Assembly (NCBI GenBank): GCA_963771435.1
Contig: CAVYTF010000009.1
Location: 248,001 to 312,000 of the forward strand
DNA: 64,000 nt
From: CAVYTF01 sp963771435
GTDB lineage: Bacteria > Bacteroidota > Bacteroidia > Chitinophagales > Chitinophagaceae
Direction of reading: 5' to 3'
The notes below the pieces were generated by a model. The model saw nothing but the letters and a program-made list of their open reading frames with translations. It had not been told where the DNA came from and ran no database searches. Shown piece after piece: positions 8,230-16,403 of the stretch; positions within the stretch are counted from its first letter, which is position 1; every line of letters starts with the position of its first letter. Made by a program: the position numbers and the translations under genes.

Positions 8230-10761
8230 TTATTCATCGTCATCATTAGATTCATTGTCTTGCGTGTCATTACAAAAGGTATCAAAATTTTCTTTTGTTT
8301 CTCTATCCCAAAGTATTAACCGGTCTTTTCGAAGCAACTTAATTATTTTATGATACTTTTTTAATGTCTGTGTTGTAAGAACAATAAGTAAGATTCCTGA
8401 TGTTCTTGAAAGGATTGTGTAAACAAACTCGGCAACTTCATCTTTATATTGAATGTCTTTTTGAGTTGACCAAAGGACACAAGTTTTTTCAAGGCCTTTA
8501 AGTCTAAGAATGGTATCTTTTTTAGAAGCTTTTATATCATTTTGATTTAAGTAATCAGAAATGGTATCATCGCCTTCAAGAATAGTGACTTCGTTAATAT
8601 TGAAGCAATTAAATGATTTACAAATAATCCTGATTTTTGGATTTAATTCTTTGACGGTTGAAGCATATACAATAATTGGTCTCGCTCCTGGAGGTGAGCC
8701 TTTATAGGGAGTTAATAAATTACTCCAATCTTGCTCTTCTAGCTTTTTGGGATTAAAAAGAGTTGAAATTTCTCGAATTGCTTCAACTATTCGAAAGGGG
8801 ACACGATAAGAACCTTTTAATGTAATAAAATCTCTTCTTCCCATTCCCTCTTCCATTCTAAGTCGAGGAATTTGATTAACTGCAATTTTATTTCCTAAAG
8901 TGATAGCTTGGGCAATGTCCCCAGCAATTACGAAATGGTTTGGATCTGATAATAAAGAAAAGAAAATTTCATAATCTGATTTCGTACAATCTTGAAATTC
9001 ATCTACAAAAATATGAGTGAATTTAGTAGCAACTTCGTTCCTATTTAATTGTTTTAAAAATCTATGTCGTTTAGTAACAAATGATTCCATTGCACCATTA
9101 CTAATCTTTGTCAGATATTTTTTGAATATTAATTCACCAATTAATTCTCTTTTTCCTCCAAAACCTGTTTCTAATCTTGGTCTGCCGCTTCTTTTAATTG
9201 TAAGATATTCATCTATACTGTCAATATTAAGCCCATAAATTACTCGATGGTATTCTTCGGATATAAAGTCAGGGTTTAATACATTATCGTGAACATTTGT
9301 CGTGATCCCCTTTTCTTTTTTCAATTCAGTAATACATTCAGAAATCAGTTGTTTGTGGTAATCATTATTGCCAACATTTAATTGACGAATTCCTATTCCT
9401 AATCTTGTTGGTAATATATCGAAATGCATTAAGCGAATATTCACAACTGACGAGTTCTTAAAATAGAATTTGAACTCATCATAATAGGATTCTATTTTTT
9501 CTATTTTCGCACTATCAAGAATTGAAATCAACCAGTTTTTTAGGCAATGAATTAATCCTTTATTAAATGTTGAGAGTAAAATTTTTAGATTAGGGTTATA
9601 TTCTTCGCCTTTTTTCTCTACGAGATTTTTTATCCTTTCTGTTATTACTACACTTTTTCCACAACCTGCAGGACCAGAAATAATAGTTGGTTTTTCTGTA
9701 TGTTGAGCTGCTCTTTGTTGGTCATCATTTAAATTTATTTCGCGTCTTATAATAATTGGAGGATTATAAAGTTTCATATTTAAGTGCTCATCAAAAACAA
9801 TTCGCATTTCTTTTTGCCTTTTAGTAATAATAGTACCCACAAAACTTACATCATTCCATGATGCGGTGTTGCCAATGGATAGCGCTTCTCTTGTATGAAA
9901 ATATGTTCTGTATGAATTTAAAAGCCCGGTTCTTAGTCTAGAAACTTCTTGCAAAGAACCATTTAGGATAAGAGATGTGTACTTTATTTTTTCAATTATA
10001 TACTTTGATGAATCAAACTCCTTAGATACTTCATCAATCAATTGTTCTTTTGATAAAGCCGTCAAGAGTAGAAATGTTGAGGGGTTGTATTTATCAATTA
10101 TTTCATTGAAGCCACGCAACACCGCTGTTTTATATTCATTCTTTCCATCTTTTGTATCGGAAATGTCAAATAAATAGCTTGCAGTAATCCATGGATTTGT
10201 AACGCTTATATTTCTACTATTGTTCCAAGAATTTATTTCATATTCTATATCATTTGAAAAATCTTGGCAATGTTTGTATTCAATAATAAAATATTTCCAT
10301 AAATAATCTTTACTGTAATAAAGCATAAACGGACTTGTATCAACATTTACAAGCCTGATTTTTGGAAGTTGTCTACCTTCTTCTTTCATCTTGTGATATA
10401 CAAGCCCGACTGCCCATTGAACCGCTCCTGTCCCTGCGCCTAAATCAAAAATTTCAATTTGCTTTTCTGTTGCTGGTATATTGAAAATTGTTTTAGCAAA
10501 ATAAGAAAGAAATGTATTTACTCTTCTACCATGATACCAAAGGGAATAACAAAAAGGAATATTAGGTCTGTCGTAACACAAATCCTTATTGTTCTTTAAA
10601 TTATATGATTCGTTTTGGCATTCTGCAAGATCAAAACCAAATTGCTCTTTGGAACGAACTTCAAGAGCATCTTTATGAAACTCCTTTCCTGCATTTGCAA
10701 TAATTTTATCAAGGGTTGAATGTTGCTGCTTCAACCATTCTATTAGCTCTATCTCTGTCAT
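8230..10761 (-). CDS. Methyltransferase-like domain fused to SF1 (UvrD-type) helicase
   Basis: An 843-residue fusion. The N-terminal part (about 60-330) holds a Rossmann-type methyltransferase motif I (DLGAGTG, 106-112) and an acidic post-motif (VNVDTS, D141). The C-terminal part is a complete SF1A helicase: Q-motif-like LNDDQQRAA (344-352), Walker A GPAGCGKS (363-370), Walker B VDEFQD (586-591), GDIAQ (614-618), SYRVP (651-655), KGLE (755-758) and an arginine-bearing motif VI (ILSRTSG). The acidic tail ends DNESNDDDE. The start overlaps the stop of the radical SAM gene by ATGA, so both are translated together. Whether the methyltransferase is active is unknown. Codon use is visibly more AT-rich than in flanking genes. 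Candidate roles are nucleic-acid repair or phage defence; the fusion itself I do not recognise. Confidence 0.82.
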   Translation of the reverse strand: MTEIELIEWLKQQHSTLDKIIANAGKEFHKDALEVRSKEQFGFDLAECQNESYNLKNNKDLCYDRPNIPFCYSLWYHGRRVNTFLSYFAKTIFNIPATEKQIEIFDLGAGTGAVQWAVGLVYHKMKEEGRQLPKIRLVNVDTSPFMLYYSKDYLWKYFIIEYKHCQDFSNDIEYEINSWNNSRNISVTNPWITASYLFDISDTKDGKNEYKTAVLRGFNEIIDKYNPSTFLLLTALSKEQLIDEVSKEFDSSKYIIEKIKYTSLILNGSLQEVSRLRTGLLNSYRTYFHTREALSIGNTASWNDVSFVGTIITKRQKEMRIVFDEHLNMKLYNPPIIIRREINLNDDQQRAAQHTEKPTIISGPAGCGKSVVITERIKNLVEKKGEEYNPNLKILLSTFNKGLIHCLKNWLISILDSAKIEKIESYYDEFKFYFKNSSVVNIRLMHFDILPTRLGIGIRQLNVGNNDYHKQLISECITELKKEKGITTNVHDNVLNPDFISEEYHRVIYGLNIDSIDEYLTIKRSGRPRLETGFGGKRELIGELIFKKYLTKISNGAMESFVTKRHRFLKQLNRNEVATKFTHIFVDEFQDCTKSDYEIFFSLLSDPNHFVIAGDIAQAITLGNKIAVNQIPRLRMEEGMGRRDFITLKGSYRVPFRIVEAIREISTLFNPKKLEEQDWSNLLTPYKGSPPGARPIIVYASTVKELNPKIRIICKSFNCFNINEVTILEGDDTISDYLNQNDIKASKKDTILRLKGLEKTCVLWSTQKDIQYKDEVAEFVYTILSRTSGILLIVLTTQTLKKYHKIIKLLRKDRLILWDRETKENFDTFCNDTQDNESNDDDE

Positions 10762-11606
10762 ATTGGTTTGAAGCCGTCTTTGCCAATCCCAATATCGGGA
10801 ATGTATTTTTGAATTACTTCAAATACTTTTTGATATTTATTCATTGTCCAATCCATTTCCTTAACAAGCTGTATCGCTTTCTCTCTTGTACTTGCAACAA
10901 ATTTTCCTTTATCGGAATGAAAGGGTTGAATAATAAATTTTTTAATGCCTGTATCTAAAAGCTTTTTTGCAAAATCTTCTGCGTTATCAATCGGCAAAAG
11001 TGGTGTCATAGTAATGCAAGTATTTACTCCTGCATCATTTATTTCTTTTATTGCTTTTAGTCGGCTTGCATTTGATGGGCAAAGCGGTTCAAAGACTTTT
11101 CTTACTTTTTCACTATCAGTAGTAATGGTCATGTTGACCTGAATGACTTTAAATTGTTGAAACAAATCAATATCCCTCGTTGAAATATTGCTTCGTGTTT
11201 GAACAACCATGCGAGGTTGATGATAAACTAAAAGTTCTTTCAGCAAACTCCTTGTTAGGTTTAATTCTCTTTCAACGGGTTGGTATGGGTCAGTAACACT
11301 GCTCATATAAATTGATTTGTCTATCAAGGATCTCTTTCTAAACTTAATTAACAATTGCAGTGCATTTTCCTTTACTTGAACCCAATAACCCCAATTTTTT
11401 CTTTGTTCTTCAGTTCGCGAGAAAAAAGCTGCGTAACAATAAGTGCAACCAAATGAACAACCTGAATACGGATTTAAAGTATAATCATAACTATTCATGA
11501 AACCTTTTGCTTCTGTCAAAATAGAAGCTGCTGCCTTATATGTTATGGCGGTTTGTCCAATTGAAATTTTTTTTTCGTCTTCTAAATCAGAAAACAAGTT
11601 TGCCAT
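10758..11606 (-). CDS. Radical SAM protein, SplB / Rv2578c-like
   Basis: A 282-residue radical SAM enzyme. The iron-sulfur cluster motif is C50-x3-C54-x2-C57 in PYSGCSFGCTYCYA, the form seen in spore photoproduct lyase-like and Rv2578c-like proteins. Further family marks are SSVTDPYQPVERELNLTR (about 105-122), VVQTRSNISTRDIDL, and MTPLLPIDNAEDFA. It would bind a 4Fe-4S cluster and S-adenosylmethionine in the cytoplasm; the substrate is unknown, with nucleic acid plausible because related enzymes repair DNA photoproducts. It is the first gene of a two-gene operon with the helicase fusion, and shares its AT-rich composition. The N-terminal SIGQTAITYKAAASIL segment is also typical of the group. 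Confidence 0.85.
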   Translation of the reverse strand: MANLFSDLEDEKKISIGQTAITYKAAASILTEAKGFMNSYDYTLNPYSGCSFGCTYCYAAFFSRTEEQRKNWGYWVQVKENALQLLIKFRKRSLIDKSIYMSSVTDPYQPVERELNLTRSLLKELLVYHQPRMVVQTRSNISTRDIDLFQQFKVIQVNMTITTDSEKVRKVFEPLCPSNASRLKAIKEINDAGVNTCITMTPLLPIDNAEDFAKKLLDTGIKKFIIQPFHSDKGKFVASTREKAIQLVKEMDWTMNKYQKVFEVIQKYIPDIGIGKDGFKPI

Positions 11607-11725
11607 TCTGTGAAGTTATTTGAAAAATACCTTTATATCGGTTACTATTTCATTGTTGCAAGCAAACATAATTTTTATTTCTTTTCTTAATTGCTGTCTT
11701 CAAACTATCAGTTCATCACTAATTC

Positions 11726-12415
11726 CTACCATTCTCCCACTCCAACCACCCTTATCCCCATTGCATCAAACGCTTCCCTCTCCACGCAACCTGTCCCCGC
11801 TTGCAGCTTCAGGCACACAGCATAATACACACTACCAGCAGGCTTCTCAAAACTAAACACTTCCTCTTCCGGGCTGTCCTTTAAATATATCCACCTGCTT
11901 TTTGCAATACCATAAGCCTCCTCTGCTTTAGCATCAGTAAAAGAAAACACGCATACCTCGTAATAATAACAGTCTATCTCTTTTTTAAAGTTCGGCACCG
12001 CACTACCGCCAACCTTAACAGACAACCCTTGTTCATCAGCAACAACCTCCACAGTAGCAGGGCTTATCAACCGTTCCAGCACATACGCCCTGTTCAGTTC
12101 CAGCCCTTCAGTTTGTTTAAGCAGGTCAACAAATTCATTCGTTTTACTTCTTCTCATCCGGCTCAGCAGTTCTGGCCACAGTTGCCCTTCTTTAAAATTA
12201 CCACCATAAACTTTCAGCAGGTCATGCACCTGTTTAGCCGCAGCATTAATAGCAGCAGTTCTTAATGCATTGCCCTGCAATACCTCATTTACCACCGCCT
12301 CTTTTTTACTCCCTCTCAAAGTTCGCACATGGTCGCCATAAACTTTGCTGTGTACAAACACAGTATCTTTCAGCGTCCCCTGTAACTTTACAACAGAACT
12401 AATATTTTTTGCCAT
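11726..12415 (-). CDS. Conserved hypothetical protein
   Basis: A 229-residue soluble protein with no signal peptide or membrane segment. The N-terminus (MAKNISSVVKLQGTLKDTVFV) and a basic stretch after it (HVRTLRGSKKEAVVNE) resemble an uncharacterised family common in Chitinophagaceae; I cannot name a domain. The second half is richer in beta-prone residues and ends with a short VVGVGEW tail. The gene is minus-strand, 119 bp upstream of the radical SAM gene, and has a different, less AT-rich composition, so it is probably not part of that operon. A composite repeat lies about 100 bp upstream of its start. Confidence 0.65.
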   Translation of the reverse strand: MAKNISSVVKLQGTLKDTVFVHSKVYGDHVRTLRGSKKEAVVNEVLQGNALRTAAINAAAKQVHDLLKVYGGNFKEGQLWPELLSRMRRSKTNEFVDLLKQTEGLELNRAYVLERLISPATVEVVADEQGLSVKVGGSAVPNFKKEIDCYYYEVCVFSFTDAKAEEAYGIAKSRWIYLKDSPEEEVFSFEKPAGSVYYAVCLKLQAGTGCVEREAFDAMGIRVVGVGEW

Positions 12416-12512
12416 AAAATAAATTCTCCCTATCTTTAATTTTTATCGTTTAAGCCTCTTCTTTCCGGCCCCAAATTATATATTTTCCCTCATTTCTTCT
12501 TCAAATTCTTAC

Positions 12513-12640
12513 CCTTATAGAGACCTTATAGAGACTTTATAGAGACCTTATAGAGATGTTACTCCCACTCAAAGCCCACTTTAATCCCACGTAATGCCCA
12601 CCCAAAGCCCATCTACCCTCTGCTCAAAGCTGGTTTTCCC
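12513..12640 (-). repeat. Dispersed composite repeat, copy 1 (11-bp units plus AAAGCCCAC units)
   Basis: CTTATAGAGAC-type 11-bp units occur four times, followed by four CCCAC/AAAGCCCA units. Positions 12513-12579 are the exact reverse complement of 36754-36820 (67 bp identical by eye). A third, diverged copy lies at 60090-60292. The rest of this 317-bp gap between the hypothetical gene and tRNA-Leu shows only pyrimidine-rich sequence and the tRNA promoter. Confidence 0.85.
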
Positions 12641-12713
12641 TTCCCACTCACCCCATTCCACCAAATTAACACCCTTCTTTTCCCTTTCATTTCGCCCTTC
12701 TTACATTTTCCCC

Positions 12714-12721
12714 TATTTTTG
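12714..12721 (+). promoter_or_regulatory. Candidate -7 promoter element of tRNA-Leu
   Basis: TATTTTTG matches the Bacteroidota -7 consensus TAnnTTTG and ends 12 bp before the tRNA, a sensible distance for transcription start. The upstream -33 element is weak (TTTCG near 12690). Confidence 0.5.
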
Positions 12722-12732
12722 CGCCCCTGTTT

Positions 12733-12817
12733 GCGGATGTGGCGAAACTGGCAGACGCACTAGACTTAGGATCTAGCGCCGCAAGGCATGTGGGTTCGAC
12801 CCCCTCCATCCGCACCA
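12733..12817 (+). tRNA. tRNA-Leu (anticodon UAG)
   Basis: An 85-nt class II tRNA. The acceptor stem is GCGGATG (12733-12739) pairing with CATCCGC (12807-12813), followed by A and an encoded CCA. The anticodon arm is CTAGA-CTTAGGA-TCTAG, giving anticodon TAG, and a short variable arm (GCCGCAAGGCAT) and the TTCGA T-loop follow. It reads CUA and probably other CUN leucine codons. Confidence 0.96.
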
Positions 12818-12907
12818 AAGCAATAAGCCATTAGCCAGTAATTATTGGCTAATAGCTCAAAGCTGATAGCTCACAACTGCCTGCCAACAGCATAAATTAA
12901 AGTTATT

Positions 12908-14272
12908 ATGGGAAATGTAATAAGGGAAAACATCGCTCCGCTAAATGATAAACTCACAGTTACTATAAGCAAGGACGATTACCTCCCTGCTTTTGAAAAA
13001 AGCCTTAAAGAATATGCCAAAAAGGCAAACATCCCCGGCTTCCGCAAAGGATTGGTACCTACCGGAGTAGTAAAGAAAATGTACGGCCAGAGTGTCTTTA
13101 CAGAAGAGATATACAAGTCCCTTGAAAGGCAGTTGACCGAATACCTCACTGCAGAACAGATTGATTATCTGGGGCAGCCCCTGCCGCTTAATGATGATGT
13201 TAAGCTTCATCTTGATGTGAATGCTCCCGGCGACTATTCATTCAACTTTGAAATTGGCCTGAAACCTTCTGTAAATATTGACTTCAGCAACATCCATGTA
13301 ACCCGCTACAAGCCTGAAATAACAGATCAGATGATTGATGAAGAGGTTGCACGTCTCCAAACGCGTTATGGAACTGTCCTTGACCAGGAAACGGTTGATA
13401 ACGATGAGAACATGCTCACCCTGCAATTTACAGAAACTGATGCAGAAGAAAATATCATAGAAAATGGCGTTAGCAAGATAGCAACATTGCTGGTAAAATA
13501 TTTCACAGAAGCCACCCGCAAAGAGTGGATGGGCAAAAAGGCCAATGATTCCCAGAATATACAATTAAGCTCAGCCCTTGAAGAAAAAGAAAGAGAATGG
13601 GTGATGAGTGACTTAGGATTAGATAAAAATAACAGTACTGCTGCTGACAAATTCTTTAAACTTACAATTACTAAAGTTGGATTGATGCAAAAAGCTGCAT
13701 TGGATTCAGCTTTTTTTGACAAGGTATATGCAGGCAAAAATATCACCACACCCGAAGAATTTAGAGCTGAAGTTCTGGCAGAGGTCGAAAATTATTACCG
13801 CAGCCAGAGCAGCGGACAAGTGCAGGATCAGATCTACCATCATCTGCTGGACGATATAGATATTCCGCTTCCTGAAAAGTTTCTAAGACATTGGCTTCAG
13901 ATTGAGACAGAAAAAAACAAGCCTGGAGAAGATGTAGAACAGGACCTACCTAAGTTCAAGAAGCAATTAAAATGGTCACTTATAAGTTCCAAACTATTGG
14001 AAGATAATAAAGTCACTGTTGAACAAAGCGAAATAAAAGACGCTGCAAAACGACAGCTATTTAATTATATGGGTGGCCAGCAAATTGATGAGGCGTCATG
14101 GATGGATGAATATGCTGACAGAATGCTGAATGATAAAAAGTTCGTTGAAGAAACTTACCTAGAACTGAAAACTGCAAAATTATTTTCACTGTTGGAAAAT
14201 ATGGTGCATGAAACAGAAGAAAGAATAAGCGTGGAAGACTTTGCAACAAAACTTCACCATCATCATCATTAA
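12908..14272 (+). CDS. tig: Trigger factor (ribosome-associated chaperone)
   Basis: A 454-residue trigger factor. The ribosome-binding signature GFRKGLVP lies at about 38-45, in the expected N-terminal domain; the middle PPIase-like domain (from about 150) is divergent, as is usual in Bacteroidota, and the C-terminal helical chaperone domain follows. It binds at the ribosome exit tunnel. It precedes clpP, clpP and clpX in the classical tig-clp order, with a terminator and a small gene in between. Oddly, the protein ends in five consecutive histidines (codons at about 14255-14269) immediately before TAA. Confidence 0.95.
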   Translation: MGNVIRENIAPLNDKLTVTISKDDYLPAFEKSLKEYAKKANIPGFRKGLVPTGVVKKMYGQSVFTEEIYKSLERQLTEYLTAEQIDYLGQPLPLNDDVKLHLDVNAPGDYSFNFEIGLKPSVNIDFSNIHVTRYKPEITDQMIDEEVARLQTRYGTVLDQETVDNDENMLTLQFTETDAEENIIENGVSKIATLLVKYFTEATRKEWMGKKANDSQNIQLSSALEEKEREWVMSDLGLDKNNSTAADKFFKLTITKVGLMQKAALDSAFFDKVYAGKNITTPEEFRAEVLAEVENYYRSQSSGQVQDQIYHHLLDDIDIPLPEKFLRHWLQIETEKNKPGEDVEQDLPKFKKQLKWSLISSKLLEDNKVTVEQSEIKDAAKRQLFNYMGGQQIDEASWMDEYADRMLNDKKFVEETYLELKTAKLFSLLENMVHETEERISVEDFATKLHHHHH

Positions 14273-14292
14273 AGATTAGCTTAATAAACTAG

Positions 14293-14325
14293 TGCCGGTA
14301 AAAAAAATTGCCGGCATTTTATTTT
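14293..14325 (+). terminator. Rho-independent terminator after trigger factor
   Basis: TGCCGG (14293-14298) pairs with CCGGCA (14311-14316) around an A-rich loop, followed by TTTTATTTTAT. It lies 20 bp after the tig stop. Confidence 0.75.
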
Positions 14326-14393
14326 ATAAGATTTTATTTTGTGTGAAGAAGATCATTAAACGTATTAACTCAAGTATATTAATAAACATATTT

Positions 14394-14567
14394 ATGAAAG
14401 AACTTATTGCCAAACTTATGGCAGAAGGATTAACTGAACAGCAGGCTTATAAAGCCATTGAAGTAATTAAGGATTTTGCAAAAGAAAAAGTGCCAATGTT
14501 TGCTGGGGCGATCAATAAAGTATTTGAAAAATACACCCCTAAAGACGAAGAAGACTTTTTGAGCTAA
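14394..14567 (+). CDS. Small helical conserved protein
   Basis: A 57-residue protein starting MKELIAKLMAEGLTEQQA and ending PKDEEDFLS. An upstream ATG/GTG-like start at 14292 would place the terminator hairpin inside the gene, so the ATG at 14394 is preferred. Two amphipathic helices are predicted by pattern. Similar short proteins are found in other Bacteroidota genomes to my knowledge, but function is unknown. It sits between tig and the first clpP. Confidence 0.6.
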   Translation: MKELIAKLMAEGLTEQQAYKAIEVIKDFAKEKVPMFAGAINKVFEKYTPKDEEDFLS

Positions 14568-14669
14568 ATATTATCTTCTCTGCCCTTTTGTCGCATATGA
14601 GGCTTTGCATGGTATTTGGTTTAGAATCGTTCAATTCACAAAAAATCTCTTCATAGAATAAATAATAAT

Positions 14670-15356
14670 ATGAATCAAGGAAAGGAATTTGAAAAATATG
14701 CAGTAAAGCACCGCGGCATTAGCAGTGCAACTTTACATAGTTATCGCAATAATTTTACTGATCTTACTCCTTATATAATTGAAGAACGCTCTTTGAACGT
14801 TGCCCAAATGGATGTCTTCAGCCGCCTGATGATGGACAGGATCATCTTTTTAGGGGAACCTATCAACGATTATGTGGCAAATATTGTGACCGCACAGTTA
14901 CTTTTTCTCGACAGTACTGACAGGGCAAGGGATATTCAGATGTATATCAACAGCCCGGGTGGCAGTGTATATGCAGGCCTTGGCATTTACGATACCATGC
15001 AGTTTGTTACACCTGATGTATCTACCATCTGTACCGGCATTGCAGCAAGCATGGGGCAGATATTATTATGTGCCGGCGTAAAAGGCAAACGTAGCGCTTT
15101 GAAACACAGCCGGATCATGATTCACCAACCAAGCGGTGGCATTGGCGGTCAGGCAAGTGACATAGCCATTACTGCAAAAGAAATAAAAAAAGTGAAATTG
15201 GAACTTTATACTATTACAGCTCATCATACAGGCAAAGATGTGGAAACAATTAACAAAGACAGTGACCGCGATTTTTGGATGTCTGCCGCTGAAGCAAAAG
15301 ATTATGGATTAATTGATGAAGTACTTATTACTAATCCCAAAAAAGATAAGAAATAA
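14670..15356 (+). CDS. clpP: ATP-dependent Clp protease proteolytic subunit (first of two)
   Basis: A 228-residue ClpP. The catalytic triad is complete: Ser127 in GIAASMGQ, His152 in RIMIHQPSGG, and Asp201 in DSDRDFWMSAAEA. The N-terminus is about 20-30 residues longer than in E. coli ClpP before the conserved ERSLNVAQMDVFSRLMMDRIIFLG. It would form a heptameric or mixed tetradecameric chamber with ClpX coded downstream. The second clpP starts 32 bp later, so the two are probably one transcript. Confidence 0.96.
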   Translation: MNQGKEFEKYAVKHRGISSATLHSYRNNFTDLTPYIIEERSLNVAQMDVFSRLMMDRIIFLGEPINDYVANIVTAQLLFLDSTDRARDIQMYINSPGGSVYAGLGIYDTMQFVTPDVSTICTGIAASMGQILLCAGVKGKRSALKHSRIMIHQPSGGIGGQASDIAITAKEIKKVKLELYTITAHHTGKDVETINKDSDRDFWMSAAEAKDYGLIDEVLITNPKKDKK

Positions 15357-15387
15357 AAATATTGATTGGAATTAAAAATAAAACTAC

Positions 15388-16029
15388 ATGTTAGAATCAA
15401 AATATATATATCCTTTCAAAATGGAGGATGAAGATGAGCGTGAACAGGAACCGAAAGAAGACAAGCAAGACCCGCAATCTCCCTTGCTGATGAAGAAAAT
15501 GGAGAAACTATTTCTTGATAAACGTGCGGTGTATTTATGGGGGCAGGTTGATGACAAGTCTGCGCGTGACGTGGTAAGCAAATTGTTGCTGCTGGATGCG
15601 GAAAAGCCCGGCGAAGAAATAAAATTTTATATCAACAGCCCGGGAGGCATGGTTACAAGCGGCATGGTAATTTACGACACCATAAAAATGATACAGTCGC
15701 CAGTAAGTACCATTTGCATGGGACTTGCGGCAAGTATGGGCTCTATTTTACTAAGCGTGGGGAAAAAAGGCAAAAGATATATTTACCCCCATGGGGAAGT
15801 GATGATTCACCAGCCGAGTTTGGGCGGAGTTTTCCAGGCTGTTTCTGCAGACATTGAGATACAGGCAATACAAATGGAAAAAACAAAAAAGGTAAGTGCC
15901 GAAATTCTTGCCCAAAATTGTGGCAAAACTTATGAACAGGTGATAAAAGATTTTGACCGCGATTACTGGATGGATGCCAATGAAGCTATTCAGTATGGAA
16001 TAGTGGATAGTATTCTTAAAAAATTATAA
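15388..16029 (+). CDS. clpP: ATP-dependent Clp protease proteolytic subunit (second of two)
   Basis: A 213-residue ClpP paralogue, clearly different from its neighbour. The triad is present: Ser116 in GLAASMGS, His141 in EVMIHQPS, Asp192 in DFDRDYWMDA. The first 30 residues are highly acidic and charged (MEDEDEREQEPKEDKQ) in place of the axial-loop region of the first subunit, and the conserved core begins at LFLDKRAVYLWGQVDD. The start at 15388 or the ATG at 15421 are both possible. Two distinct subunits suggest a hetero-oligomeric ClpP1P2 protease. Confidence 0.94.
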   Translation: MLESKYIYPFKMEDEDEREQEPKEDKQDPQSPLLMKKMEKLFLDKRAVYLWGQVDDKSARDVVSKLLLLDAEKPGEEIKFYINSPGGMVTSGMVIYDTIKMIQSPVSTICMGLAASMGSILLSVGKKGKRYIYPHGEVMIHQPSLGGVFQAVSADIEIQAIQMEKTKKVSAEILAQNCGKTYEQVIKDFDRDYWMDANEAIQYGIVDSILKKL

Positions 16030-16071
16030 GGAAGCAATAGTAAAAAGGGAAAGAAGACTTTTTTTATAATA

Positions 16072-16270
16072 CCGAAAATAATTTTCGGTCTTCCGGAAAT
16101 GAAAATCGGGAATCCGACAGACTTTTTCGGCGCCCCGAAAATAAGAATCGACGTTTAGAAAATTGTTTACGGTTCCCCGAAAATAAGAATCAGAACCCCA
16201 ATAGACATATTTCGAGAACCAGGAAATGAAAATCGGAACTCCGAAAATTGTTTTCGGTGCACCGAAAATT
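16072..16270. repeat. 21-bp palindromic tandem array between clpP and clpX
   Basis: About nine and a half degenerate units start with CCGAAAAT-like sequence at 21-bp steps. The first is the near-perfect palindrome CCGAAAATAATTTTCGG and the ninth CCGAAAATTGTTTTCGG; the others are decayed versions (CCGGAAATGAAAATCGG, CCGAAAATAAGAATCG). Each is a 17-bp palindrome plus a 4-bp spacer. The remaining part of the 374-bp gap up to clpX shows nothing recognisable. Confidence 0.8.
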
Positions 16271-16403
16271 AAGTTTCCTCTATCATATAACGAGCAGTAA
16301 GCCATAATGATTAAGTTTTTGAATTAAAATTCATTAATAAACCTACATATTAAGGCGGCTTTATAAATTTTACAATTAATCAGTTACATTAAATAACTAA
16401 TAA

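Noticed and set aside
10758..11606. Radical SAM protein of a three-Cys-motif partner (TcmP) system
   Set aside because: The partner gene is a methyltransferase-helicase fusion with none of the motifs I know of TcmP, and the radical SAM protein resembles the SplB/Rv2578c group more than phage Gp37/Gp68.
8230..12817. Genomic island integrated at tRNA-Leu
   Set aside because: No integrase gene and no direct repeat of the tRNA 3' end were seen near the radical SAM/helicase operon; a hypothetical gene and a dispersed repeat lie between.
14252..14272. Histidine tag from a cloning vector
   Set aside because: The codons lead straight into native downstream sequence with a terminator, clpP and clpX, so it is a natural end.
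14292..14567. Longer version of the small gene starting at 14292
   Set aside because: It would include the trigger factor terminator hairpin and a basic, unnatural N-terminus; the ATG at 14394 is better.
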